Of a DNA stretch of 46,837 bases, positions 26,576-35,400 are shown piece by piece. This stretch comes from Amycolatopsis sp. (lineage in GTDB: Bacteria; Actinomycetota; Actinomycetes; Mycobacteriales; Pseudonocardiaceae): contig NZ_JAODNM010000019.1 of the NCBI RefSeq assembly GCF_025464955.1, forward strand, positions 1-46,837. The letters run 5' to 3'. The first letter of the stretch is position 1; every line of letters starts with the position of its first letter. The position numbers and the translations under genes are program-made. Under the pieces are notes generated by a model, which saw only the letters and a list, made by a program, of their open reading frames with translations, searched no databases and was not told where the DNA came from.

Positions 26576-27757
26576 ATGCGCGACGCCGTCATTGTGGATG
26601 TGGTCCGGACGCCGATCGGCAAGGGGAAGCCAGGAGGCTCGTTGCACGAGGTTCACCCGGTAGAACTACTGGCCACGACACTGCGGGCGCTGGTGGAGCG
26701 GACCGGGATCGACCCCGCGCTGGTCGACGACGTGATCGGCGGGACCGTCTCGCAGGTCGGCGACCAGTCGCAGAACATCACCCGCTCGGCCGTGCTTTCC
26801 GCCGGTTTCCCGGACAGCGTGCCGGCGACCACTGTCGACAGGCAGTGCGGCAGTAGCCAGCAGGCCGTGCACTTCGCCGCGCAAGGCGTCCTCGCCGGGG
26901 CTTACGACCTGGTGATCGCGGGCGGGGTCGAGTCGATGAGCCGGGTGCCGATGGGCTCGAACATGCTGCCCAGCCTCGATCCGTTCGGCCCCGGTGTCGC
27001 CGCGCGGTATCCGGAAGGGCTCATCCAGCAGGGCATCAGCGCCGAACTGATCGCCGCGAAATGGTCCCTGAGCCGGGAAGCGCTCGACGTCTTCTCCGCC
27101 GGATCGCACGAACGCGCCGCCAAGGCCACCGCGGACGGCCTGTTCGCGAGCCAGATCGTGCCCGTGTCGACGCCGTCGGGCCTGGCCGTCACCGACGAGT
27201 CGATCCGGCCGGGGACCTCGACGGAGGTCCTGGCGAAGTTGAAGCCCGCCTTCTTCGACGAAGACCTCGGCCGCCGTTTCCCGCAGATCGACTGGTCGGT
27301 GACCGCGGGCAACAGCAGCCCGATCAACGACGGCGCGTCGGCCACGCTCATCACCACCAGCGAGATCGCGGCCAAACTCGGTTTGAAGCCGCGCGCCCGG
27401 CTACACAGCTTCGCGGTGACCGGGTCCGACCCGCTGCTGATGCTGACCGGCGTCATCCCGGCGACCGAGAAGGTGCTGCGGCGCGCCGGCCTGAGTCTGG
27501 GCGACATCGACCTGTTCGAGGTCAACGAGGCGTTCTCCAGCGTGGTCCTGTCCTGGCTGCAGGAAACCGGCGCGGACCCGGCGAAGGTCAACGTCAACGG
27601 TGGCGCGATCGCGCTCGGCCACCCGCTCGGCGCGAGCGGCACCCGCCTGATGGGCACGCTCGTCAACGCCATGGAACAGCGCGGAGCCCGCTACGCGCTG
27701 CAGACCATGTGCGAGGGCGGCGGCCAGGCGAACGCGACCATCCTGGAAGCGTTGTGA
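26576..27757 (+). CDS. Thiolase (acetyl-CoA acyltransferase)
   Basis: 393 residues. All catalytic residues are visible: nucleophile Cys91 in VDRQCGSSQQA, His349 in GGAIALGHPLGASG, and Cys379 in MCEGGGQANA; NEAFSS is also present. It joins or cleaves beta-ketoacyl-CoA. A GGAGG precedes the ATG. It heads a three-gene operon with a Fe-S protein and a ketoacyl synthase; the combination is not a standard beta-oxidation cluster because dehydrogenase and hydratase genes are absent. Expression is probably controlled through the nested palindrome upstream by the HxlR regulator encoded after the operon. Confidence 0.92.
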   Translation: MRDAVIVDVVRTPIGKGKPGGSLHEVHPVELLATTLRALVERTGIDPALVDDVIGGTVSQVGDQSQNITRSAVLSAGFPDSVPATTVDRQCGSSQQAVHFAAQGVLAGAYDLVIAGGVESMSRVPMGSNMLPSLDPFGPGVAARYPEGLIQQGISAELIAAKWSLSREALDVFSAGSHERAAKATADGLFASQIVPVSTPSGLAVTDESIRPGTSTEVLAKLKPAFFDEDLGRRFPQIDWSVTAGNSSPINDGASATLITTSEIAAKLGLKPRARLHSFAVTGSDPLLMLTGVIPATEKVLRRAGLSLGDIDLFEVNEAFSSVVLSWLQETGADPAKVNVNGGAIALGHPLGASGTRLMGTLVNAMEQRGARYALQTMCEGGGQANATILEAL

Positions 27758-28806
27758 GCAAACGGCTTCCACCGAAGCTGGCGGCACATCCTTCGGTGCG
27801 GGCGGTACTGGCCCGCGGCGAGGGATCTCCGCCCGAGGTGATCGACGCGGACTGGCTGCGCGAACTGTGCCTGTCCGCGGGCGCGGACGACGCCGCGGCG
27901 GTCTCGCTCGATCACCCCGACCTCGCCGGGGAGCGCCCGCATGCGGTGGCCGCGCTCCCCGGCGCCAAGTCGCTGGTTTCGCTGGTACTGCGGATGAACC
28001 GCGACGACGTCCGCACGCCGGCCCGCAGCGTCGCCAACCTGGAGTTCCACCGCAGCGGGGAGCTCATCAACGACGCCGCGCGCACGGTAGTCCAGGCACT
28101 GCAGGACGCCGGGCACCGCGCGCTCAACCCGTCCGCGACGTTCCCGATGGAAATGGACCGCTTCCCGGGGCGGATCTGGGTGGTGGCACACAAGACCGTC
28201 GCCGTCGCGGCGGGCATGGGCGCGATGGGCATCCACCGCAACGTGATCCACCCGAAGTTCGGGAACTTCGTCCTGCTGGCGACGCTGATCGTCGACGCCG
28301 AGGTCAGTGCGCACGGCGAACCGCTCGACTACAACCCCTGCCTGGAGTGCAAGCTCTGCGTCGCGGCCTGCCCGGTGGGCGCGATTTCGAAGAGCGGCGA
28401 GTTCGACTTCATGGCCTGCTCGACGCACAACTACCGCGAGTTCATGAGCGGGTTCACCGAGTGGGTGGAAACCGTCGCCGATTCCGATGACGGTGCGGAC
28501 TTCCGGTCCCGCGTCACGGACTCGGAGAACGCGTCGATGTGGCAGAGCCTGGCCTTCAAGCCGAACTACAAGGCCGCCTACTGCATGGCGGTGTGCCCGG
28601 CGGGCGAAGACGTGCTCGGCCCCTACCTCGAAGACCGTAGCAACTTCATGGCGACTGTGCTGAAGCCGTTGCAGGACAAGGTCGAGAACCTCTACATCAC
28701 CCCGGGTTCGCCGGCGAAGGCCTACGCCGAGAAACGCTTCCCGCACAAACCCGTCAAGGAAGTCAGCGGCGGCTATCGGGCACGGAAGAAAACGGAGGAG
28801 CCATGA
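27754..28806 (+). CDS. 4Fe-4S protein, epoxyqueuosine-reductase / reductive-dehalogenase-like
   Basis: 350 residues. The central ferredoxin motif is C196-x2-C199-x2-C202-x3-C206-P (CLECKLCVAACPVGAI); a second group, MACS and YCMAVCPAGED, offers further cysteines. The N-terminal part (about 60-180, LVSLVLRMNRDDVRTP, GAMGIHRNVIHPKFG) looks like the corrinoid-binding domain of QueG-type enzymes, though I cannot confirm cobalamin binding. Such proteins reduce epoxides or C-X bonds. The GTG start overlaps the thiolase stop (GTGA). The real substrate is unknown; the setting suggests an acyl-CoA or ketide intermediate. Confidence 0.82.
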   Translation: MSKRLPPKLAAHPSVRAVLARGEGSPPEVIDADWLRELCLSAGADDAAAVSLDHPDLAGERPHAVAALPGAKSLVSLVLRMNRDDVRTPARSVANLEFHRSGELINDAARTVVQALQDAGHRALNPSATFPMEMDRFPGRIWVVAHKTVAVAAGMGAMGIHRNVIHPKFGNFVLLATLIVDAEVSAHGEPLDYNPCLECKLCVAACPVGAISKSGEFDFMACSTHNYREFMSGFTEWVETVADSDDGADFRSRVTDSENASMWQSLAFKPNYKAAYCMAVCPAGEDVLGPYLEDRSNFMATVLKPLQDKVENLYITPGSPAKAYAEKRFPHKPVKEVSGGYRARKKTEEP

Positions 28807-28844
28807 TCACCGACGACGTGCTCTTCTCAACGGAGGAGCCATGA
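28803..28844 (+). CDS. 13-codon mini-ORF bridging two operon genes
   Basis: ATG at 28803 overlaps the stop of the Fe-S gene, and its TGA at 28842-28844 overlaps the start of the ketoacyl-synthase gene. It encodes MITDDVLFSTEEP and has its own GGAGGAG. The sequence ACGGAGGAGCCATGAT is present before both its start and the next gene's start (28792 and 28830), and the Fe-S protein also ends TEEP. It may be a coupling peptide, or the scar of a deleted gene. Confidence 0.4.
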   Translation: MITDDVLFSTEEP

Positions 28845-30064
28845 TGGACGTCGTCGTGACCGGCCTCGGTGCGACGACTCCGCTCGGTGGAACCGCTACG
28901 GACACGTGGAAAGCGCTGCTCGACGGCGTGTCCGGGGTGATCACGCTGCCGGACGAGTGGGCGGCCGCACTGCCTGCCCGGCTGGCCGCGCGCATGGCAG
29001 TCGACCCGATGAGCCGACTGGAACGGGTCGAGGCCAGGCGGCTCGACCGTTCGACGCAGGCTGCCGTCGTCGCCGCACGCGAAGCCTGGCAGGACGCGGA
29101 ACTGGCCGGCGGAGTCGTCGACCCGGATCGTGTCGCGGTGGTGATGGGCACCGGGATCGGCGGAGTGACCACGCTGATCGGCAACAAGGAGGCGCTCACC
29201 GGTGCCGGTTACCGCCGGGTGTCCCCGCGGATGATCCAGATGACCATGCCCAATGGCGCGGCCGCGGCGATCAGCATCGACCTCGGTGCGCGAGCCGGCG
29301 CCAACACGCTGGCGAGCGCCTGCGCGTCGGGCGCCGAGGCGCTCGCGCACGGGCTCGACCTGATCCGCTTCGGCCGGGCCGACGTCGTCATCGCGGGCGG
29401 CACCGAGGCCTGCGTCGACGAGCTCACGATGGCCGGTTTCGCGCAGGCACGGGCGATGTCGGCCCGCAATGACGATCCGACGCACGCGTCACGGCCGTTC
29501 GACAAGGCTCGCGACGGGTTCGTGCTCGGCGAGGGCGCGGCCGTCCTCGTCCTCGAACGCGCCACCACCGCGGCGGCCAGGGGACGCCGGCCCTACGCCG
29601 TCCTGGCCGGTGCGGGAATCACGTCCGACGCCTATGACATGGTCGCGCCCGATCCCACTGGCGCCGGCCAGGTTGCCGCGATGCGTGCGGCTCTCGCCGA
29701 CGCCGGACTCGGCGCGTCTGACGTCGCCCACGTCAACGCGCACGCGACGTCGACGCCGGGTGGGGACATGATCGAGGCCAGGGCGATCGGGACCGTGTTC
29801 GGGCATGGTCCGGTGGTTTCGGCGACCAAGGCGATGACCGGACACCTGCTCGGCGCGTCGGGCGCGCTCGAAGCGCTCGTCACCGCACTATCGGTCCGAA
29901 ACGGTGTAGTGCCGCCGACGCCGACGCTCGACGTGCCGGAAGACGACCTCGACCTCGATGTCACGCGGTCGGCTCCACGCCGTCTCGGTATCGACGCGGC
30001 GTTGAGCAACTCCTTCGGCTTCGGCGGCCACAACGCGGCATTGGTCTTCACCAAGGCCCGCTAG
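28841..30064 (+). CDS. Beta-ketoacyl synthase, FabF (KAS II)-like
   Basis: 407 residues with the Cys-His-His triad: Cys161 in ASACASGAEAL, His301 in NAHATSTPGGD, His335 in MTGHLLGASGA, plus NSFGFGGHN near the end. It would condense an acyl chain with malonyl-ACP. No acyl carrier protein gene lies near, so it may use the housekeeping ACP or act on CoA esters. ATG at 28841 has GGAGGAG before it; 28844 is an alternative. Together with thiolase and the Fe-S enzyme it forms an operon for a beta-keto compound of unknown identity. Confidence 0.9.
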   Translation: MMDVVVTGLGATTPLGGTATDTWKALLDGVSGVITLPDEWAAALPARLAARMAVDPMSRLERVEARRLDRSTQAAVVAAREAWQDAELAGGVVDPDRVAVVMGTGIGGVTTLIGNKEALTGAGYRRVSPRMIQMTMPNGAAAAISIDLGARAGANTLASACASGAEALAHGLDLIRFGRADVVIAGGTEACVDELTMAGFAQARAMSARNDDPTHASRPFDKARDGFVLGEGAAVLVLERATTAAARGRRPYAVLAGAGITSDAYDMVAPDPTGAGQVAAMRAALADAGLGASDVAHVNAHATSTPGGDMIEARAIGTVFGHGPVVSATKAMTGHLLGASGALEALVTALSVRNGVVPPTPTLDVPEDDLDLDVTRSAPRRLGIDAALSNSFGFGGHNAALVFTKAR

Positions 30065-30080
30065 GTTGGAAATCGCAACT
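30064..30080 (+). promoter_or_regulatory. HxlR-type operator before the regulator gene
   Basis: GGTTGGA-AATC-GCAACT, which shares all 13 fixed bases and the 4-base gap with 26543-26559 in the thiolase promoter. Its core is an inverted repeat GTTG-N7-CAAC. It overlaps the end of the ketoacyl-synthase gene. Confidence 0.65.
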
Positions 30081-30095
30081 GGAAGGACCGTCGTT

Positions 30096-30533
30096 ATGCC
30101 CGGCAAAGCCAGAAACTGCTCCATCGCCAACGCCCTCGCTGTCGTCGGCGAACGCTGGAGCCTGCTGGCACTGCGCGAGGTGTTCTTCGGGATCCGCCGG
30201 TTCGACCAGATCGTGCTCAACACCGGCGCCAGCCGCGACATCCTCGCGACACGACTACGCACCCTCGTCGAAGCCGGCGTACTGCAGAAGCAGCAGTACG
30301 AACAACACCCGCCGCGCTACGAATACGTCCTGACCGAGGCAGGCCGCGCACTACACCCCGTATTACTCGCCCTGATGAACTGGGGCGACCACTACATCAC
30401 CGAAGGCGAACCACCAACAGTGTGGGAACACAGCTGCGGCCAAGTCCTCAACCCACGCACAATCTGCGCCGCCTGCGGCGAGGACGTCAAACTCGGCCGA
30501 TCGACTCCCCTACGCCTCGGCAAGGTCACGTGA
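30096..30533 (+). CDS. HxlR-family winged-helix regulator
   Basis: 145 residues. The HxlR/MarR-like winged helix begins CSIANALAVVGERWSLLALREVFFGIRRFDQI and continues RDILATRLRTLVEAGVL and YEYVLTEAGRAL (wing). The N-terminal Cys (RNCSIA) is conserved in HxlR proteins and is often the redox-sensing residue; the C-terminus has CGQVLNPRTICAACGE, a possible zinc knuckle. GGAAGG precedes the ATG by 9 bases. It is encoded directly after the thiolase operon, and a shared sequence element suggests control of both. Confidence 0.9.
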   Translation: MPGKARNCSIANALAVVGERWSLLALREVFFGIRRFDQIVLNTGASRDILATRLRTLVEAGVLQKQQYEQHPPRYEYVLTEAGRALHPVLLALMNWGDHYITEGEPPTVWEHSCGQVLNPRTICAACGEDVKLGRSTPLRLGKVT

Positions 30534-30552
30534 GTCCGCGGGCACTGAAGAT

Positions 30553-30598
30553 CTCGTGAGTGGTTAGGCCGGTTCTAACCGGCCGGAACGCTCACGAG
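30553..30598. repeat. CTCGTGAG hairpin repeat, copy A (bidirectional terminator)
   Basis: Outer arms CTCGTGAG / CTCACGAG with an inner stem GGTTAG / CTAACC. It sits between two convergent genes and would terminate both. Nearly the same sequence recurs at 35472-35519. Confidence 0.75.
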
Positions 30599-30608
30599 TC
30601 TCGGCGTG

Positions 30609-31187
30609 TCAGACCATAGCGAGCCGGTCCATCAGCAGCTCCGCCCTCCGCTTGGCGTCCCCCGGCTGCAGCCGTCCCGCCCGGGTCAGGGTGGCCAGCC
30701 CGTGCAGGGCCGCCCAGAACACCTCGGTGAACAGTGCCGGGTGGACGCCGTCGCCGGCGACCTCGGCGAGGTTTTCCAGCAGGGCCGCGAAGGCGTCCTT
30801 CAGCGGTGCTGGTGCGTCCTCGTTCGCGAACGTCAGGCCACCGTCGAGCTGGAACATGGCGTCGTAGACCGCCGGGTTGCGCTCGGCGAAGTCGAGGTAG
30901 GTGCAGACGAGAGCGGTGACCCGGGTGCGCGGGCCGTCCGCTGCGGAGGTCGCGGCCCGTAGCGCCGCGGCCATCTCGGCGGCACCCGCGAGGGCGACGG
31001 CGCCGATGATCTCGCGCTTGCCGCGGAAATGGCTGTAGAGGACCGGCTGGCTGTACTCGATGCGCTCGGCGAGCAGGCGGGTGGTGACCGCGTCCCAGCC
31101 CTGCTGCTCGGCGAGTTCGCGAGCCGTCGCCACGATGAGGTGCTCGCGGTCCACCTGTTCGCGCTGCTTGCGTTCCGGTACCGACAC
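30609..31187 (-). CDS. TetR/AcrR-family repressor
   Basis: 192 residues. The HTH region is ATARELAEQQGWDAVTTRLLAERIEYSQPVLYSHFRGKREI; the C-terminal part (TALVCTYLDFAERNPAVYDAMF, FTEVFWAALHGLATLTRAGRL) belongs to the WHG-type ligand domain. The GTG start at 31187 lies 6 bases after TAGAAT (31199-31194), so the mRNA is leaderless. One of two matching 13-bp palindromes covers this -10, the other lies before the divergent DUF1772 gene, so it most likely represses both. Confidence 0.92.
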   Translation of the reverse strand: MSVPERKQREQVDREHLIVATARELAEQQGWDAVTTRLLAERIEYSQPVLYSHFRGKREIIGAVALAGAAEMAAALRAATSAADGPRTRVTALVCTYLDFAERNPAVYDAMFQLDGGLTFANEDAPAPLKDAFAALLENLAEVAGDGVHPALFTEVFWAALHGLATLTRAGRLQPGDAKRRAELLMDRLAMV

Positions 31188-31196
31188 GGGTCAATT

Positions 31197-31209
31197 CTAG
31201 CACCGCTAG
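31197..31209. promoter_or_regulatory. TetR operator O1
   Basis: CTAGC-ACC-GCTAG, a perfect inverted repeat overlapping the -10 element of the TetR gene. It differs from O2 in one central base. Confidence 0.75.
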
Positions 31210-31247
31210 ACAACCAAGCGTCGATAGTACTAGCGTTGATCCAGTAA

Positions 31248-31260
31248 CTAGCAACGCTAG
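31248..31260. promoter_or_regulatory. TetR operator O2
   Basis: CTAGC-AAC-GCTAG, 17 bases before the DUF1772 start and 51 bp from O1. A half-site ACTAGCGTTG lies between the two. Confidence 0.75.
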
Positions 31261-31277
31261 ATTCCGGGAAGGTCACC

Positions 31278-31724
31278 ATGCTCAGCGCACTCGAGGTCCT
31301 CACCATCGTGGTCGTCGGCCTGATGGTGGGGGTGGAGTTCTCCGTCTCCTTCGTCATCAACCCGATCCTCAACGGACTCCCCGACGACAGCACCCAACGC
31401 GGCCGCGCCCACGGGGGTCGGATGCTCGGCGCCGTCATGCCGTTCTGGTACATCGGCTCGCTCGTCCTGAGCGCAGTCTGGGCCATCACCGGATGGCATC
31501 GCCCCGGCACCGGCCTCGTCGTCGTCGCCGCCGCGCTGCTGATCGTGAGCGTGATCATGTCGCTCCTGCTCCTCGTCCCGATCAACAACCGGAGCAAGAC
31601 GTGGACCGTCGAGAACCGGCCCGAGGACTGGAAGGAGCAGATGAACCGCTGGGACCGCTTCCATTACGTCCGCATCGCCGTCATCGTCGCCGCGTTCGCC
31701 CTTCTGGCCGCGGCCCTCGCCTGA
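31278..31724 (+). CDS. DUF1772 (anthrone-oxygenase-like) membrane protein
   Basis: 148 residues with four hydrophobic helices; typical landmarks are VGVEFSVSFVINPIL, FWYIGSL, VPINNRSKTW and a Trp-rich DWKEQMNRWDRFHYVR before the last helix. The family includes anthrone oxygenases of polyketide pathways, but most bacterial members are uncharacterised. It is the likely target of the divergent TetR repressor, which suggests induction by a small molecule. GGGAAGG precedes the ATG. Confidence 0.88.
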   Translation: MLSALEVLTIVVVGLMVGVEFSVSFVINPILNGLPDDSTQRGRAHGGRMLGAVMPFWYIGSLVLSAVWAITGWHRPGTGLVVVAAALLIVSVIMSLLLLVPINNRSKTWTVENRPEDWKEQMNRWDRFHYVRIAVIVAAFALLAAALA

Positions 31725-31780
31725 GCCCGCGGGCCGAGAGGGCGCGTGTCCGTGACGAGGCACAGCCGAAAGGTGCTGAA

Positions 31781-31841
31781 GGGGCTTCCGGGGCCAGCCA
31801 GTGCGACGAGGGGGGGTGCCGCACTGATCGGAGGAAGCCCC
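31781..31841. terminator. Nested hairpin terminator between convergent genes
   Basis: GGGGCTTCC (31781-31789) pairs with GGAAGCCCC (31833-31841); inside, AGTGCG (31800-31805) pairs with CGCACT (31820-31825). It lies between the DUF1772 gene and the secreted-protein gene. Confidence 0.7.
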
Positions 31842-31865
31842 CTCAGCGGATTTGGGGGCGAAGGC

Positions 31866-32351
31866 TTAGAAGTAGGTGATGTCCCAGTGGTTGCCTTCGT
31901 CGCAGTAGAGGTTGCCCGAGGCTGCCCTCCACTGCGGGTAGCCGTCACCGCGAAGGCCGATGTAGGTGAAGCTGCCCTTGATGTAGCCGTCGTTGCAGCT
32001 GTTGTGCGCGATGTCGAGCTTGTAGCCGTTGTAGTGGCTGTAAGTGCCCGACGCGTGTCCGACCTCGGTACCGCCGGTGATGTTGATCGCGCAGCCGCTC
32101 GCGTGCTTGAGCGTGATGATCCCGTTCACCGTCGAGGCGTTGATCTGGTCGAAGGAGGTGCAGGTCGAGTTCGACCGGGTGGTGCAGTTGCCGCTCGACG
32201 AATGGGTGATGCCCGCCGCGCTCAGCTGCGAGGCCGCCGCCGACTGGCTCAGTTTCGTCACCGCGGACGCCGTACCGACGGTGGCGAACAGCAGCGTCGC
32301 GGCGATCCCCACGGCGGCGACCGCGGCGCGTGCTATCGGAACAACCCGCAT
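31866..32351 (-). CDS. Small secreted protein of unknown function
   Basis: 161 residues with a signal peptide (VPIARAAVAAVGIAATLLFATVGTASA). The mature part has four cysteines that could form two disulfides (CTTRSNSTC, GCAI, NSC) plus a later Cys, and a GHASGTYSHYNGYKLDI segment. The arrangement of His and Asp in that segment is reminiscent of M15/DD-peptidase-type folds, but I would not assign an activity. The tail EGNHWDITYF is also distinctive. AGGAGG lies 5 bases before the ATG at 32351; an upstream GTG would give a poor signal peptide. Confidence 0.8.
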   Translation of the reverse strand: MRVVPIARAAVAAVGIAATLLFATVGTASAVTKLSQSAAASQLSAAGITHSSSGNCTTRSNSTCTSFDQINASTVNGIITLKHASGCAINITGGTEVGHASGTYSHYNGYKLDIAHNSCNDGYIKGSFTYIGLRGDGYPQWRAASGNLYCDEGNHWDITYF

Positions 32352-32440
32352 GACTGCCTCCTGTGTCGGTACGGACACCGAAAGCCAAGCCCCCAGCGCT
32401 ATAACTTCGCTAAACGCCGGGTCTGATCGAGTGCCCGGGG

Positions 32441-35400
32441 CTACTCGTCGCGGGTGTTGGCGCTGATCTTCGTCAAGAGATCACGAACCTGGTCACGGCC
32501 GCTCGGGTGTGAGCCCGGGACCTCGGCAAGCTCCGACAACGCACGCAGCTCCCACAGCGGGAATCCCAAGCCACGGAAGACGTCCACCGCCTGCGTCAGC
32601 GACGCCGCCGCACCGGGCGCGTCGCCGGACCGGCCGCGGATCCGGCCCAGGCTGAGCAGGGCGTACCCGGCTCCGCGACGATCTTTCAGCTCGCGGAACG
32701 TCCCCATGGCCGTCGCGAGGTGCCGTTCGGCGAGCGCGGGATCTCCGGCGCGGTGCCACGCTTCGGCGAGGCCGCGGTGGGTGTACGCCGCCGCGTGCTG
32801 GTGTCCGAGCTGCTCGAACAGCTCGAGCGAACGCGTGAGGTGGCGCCGGCTCTCGTCGGGTTCCGAAAGCTCCGTATGGAGGTCACCGATGCTGCGCAAA
32901 ACGTGTGCCTCCCAATGCCGCTCGTGCGCGTTCACCGCGCCTCGCAGCGCTTCGTCGAGCAGCGACGCAGCCTCGTCGTAACGTCCGTGACGGCGCAAGA
33001 CGTCGGCGTACCGCTTGCCGGCGCGGCTGTACTGCCGCGCATCGCCGCAGGTCTCGGCCAGCAGCATGCCGACCTCGAAACTCTCGATCGCGCCGCGGCC
33101 GTCACCGAGGTCGTCCAGCAGGGAACCGAGCTGGTATGACGCGACGGACTGACCGCCGACGTCACCGCAGCCACGCAGCAGGGTGAGCGACTCCCGTAGC
33201 CCGTTGAGCGCGCCGATGCCGTCACCGACCTCGGCGTCGACGTCGGCGAGCGCGATCAGCGCCGCTCCCCTGCCCCGCTGGTCATCGAGTGCGCGGAACC
33301 GTGCCTCGGCCATCGCGAAATAGCGTCGAGCACTGCCCGCGCGGCCGCGTTCCCAGTGCAGCGTCCCCAGGTCGAGCAGCTTGGTCGCGGTGCCGGTCTG
33401 GTCCGCGCCGCGCCGGGCGGCGGCCAGCCCCAGCAGCGAGACGACGCGCGCCGAGGAGTCCGCGGGGCGGACATCGGCCAGTGCGGTGAACGCACCGGAA
33501 AGTCGCTCGGTGAGCCGGTGCCAGCGGTGCCCGCTCGCGATGCGCACGGTGGTCGCGAGGTTGTCGATCTCGCTTTCACGCCAGGCGATGGGGTCGGCTT
33601 CGATGCGGCTTCGGAGTTCGCTCGGGAGCGCTACGGCGTCCTCGGATGTCGTGACAGCGCGGCCCAACGACGTCGCGACGTGCCGAGCAGCGGCCAGGTA
33701 GCCGTCGAGGACGCGACGTACGGCAGAAGCGTCTTCGGCTTCGCGGGCGAAGAGTCGGACGAAGTCGTGCAGCGCGTAGCGGACGAAGCCGAGCTGGTCC
33801 CGACTGGTGACACGCACGAGGTGGCAGTCCGCCAAGCCGTCCAGCACGTCCCGCGCCTGGGGAATCCCGAGGTCGAGCAGCGCGGCCGCGGACCACTCGG
33901 TGACCTCGCGCAGCTTCAACGCGCCCAACAGGCGTACCGCCTCACGCACTTGCGGCGGACAATCACGAAGGCTTTCCTTGATCGCGCCACGGATGCTGAG
34001 GTCGCCCGCGACCAGCTCGTCGAGGGTTCGACGCTCGACGGCCAACCGCGCCACCAACTCGCCGACCTGCAGGTACGGCCGGTGAGCAAGCTTCGCTCCC
34101 ACCACCCTGACGGCCATCGGAAGCCCTCTGCACTGCTGGACGAGCCGCGCGGCAGCCCCCGGCTCGGCATCCAGGCGCGCACGCCCGGCGACCGAGCCGA
34201 GCAGGTCGAACGCCTCCGCGTCGGTGAAGTCGCCGACGTCGACAGCACGCGCTCCAGCCAACCCCGGCAGCCGGCGGCGCGTGGTCACGAGCGCCGCGCA
34301 GGCCGAGCCACTAGGCAACAGCGACCGCAGTTGACGCTCGGACGCGACGTCGTCGAGCAGTACCAGCAGCCGCCGGTGCGCGGTGTGACCGCGCCACAGG
34401 GCGATGAGCTCGCTGGCGTCGGAAGGCAGTTCTTCGCGTGGGACACCGAGCGCCCGCAGGAAAGCGGCCAGCACGGCTCGCGGCTCGACACCGGTGCCGT
34501 CCGGACGGCGAAGCTCAGCGAACAACTGGCCATCCGGGTAACGCTTCAACGCCCGTCGCGCGGCCTTGATCGCGAGCGTCGTTTTGCCCGCGCCGCCCGG
34601 CCCGTGCAGCACCACCGGCCCCGGCGTGCGCAGCGCGCGATCCAGCTCGGCGAGCGCGCCGACCCGACCGGCGAAGTCCGGCGTGGCCGGGGGAAGCTGC
34701 GCGGGCGGGCCGACAGCCGTCCAGTCCCGCCCGGCGAGCCGGCGGTACAACGCGAGCAGCTCCGGGCCCGGTCGCACCCCGGTGTGCTCCCACAACGCTT
34801 CCCTCGTACGGCGCAACGACTCCAGCGCCGCGTCACGGCGTCCGCACCGGTCCAGCGCCGTGACGAACCCGGCGACCAGCCGCTCGTCGGTCGGCCGCTC
34901 GGCGATCACTGGGGCCAGCCGTTCGACGACCTCCGGGTGCCTGCCCTCGGCCAGATCGAGGTCGACGAGGTCGGCGAACACCGCCCAACGCCGATCGTTC
35001 AGCCACAGCTTGTGGGCCTCGACCAGCGGCCCGCCCACGACGTCGGCCAGCGCCGGCCCGCGCCAACTGTCCTGCGCGGCCTCCAAGAGCGCGCGACGAC
35101 GCGCCGGGTCGGTCGCCGAAGCTGCTTCCGCAGCCAGCTTCAGGAACTCGTCGGCGTCCAACTCCCCCGCGCCGACGCTCAGCCGGTACCCGAGGGGGCC
35201 GGTCAGCAGGCGTCTGTCCCCGCCGGGCTCCACGCCCAACGCCTTGCGGAGCTTGGACACGGCCATCTGCACGATGGCGGACGCGCTCGGCGGCGCGCCC
35301 TCGGGCCACATCTCGTCGACCAGGGTGTCGCGGGGGACGAACTCACCAGCCTTGGCCAGCAGGATCGACAGCACCCGGCGCGGCTGCCCCGCCGAGGGCA

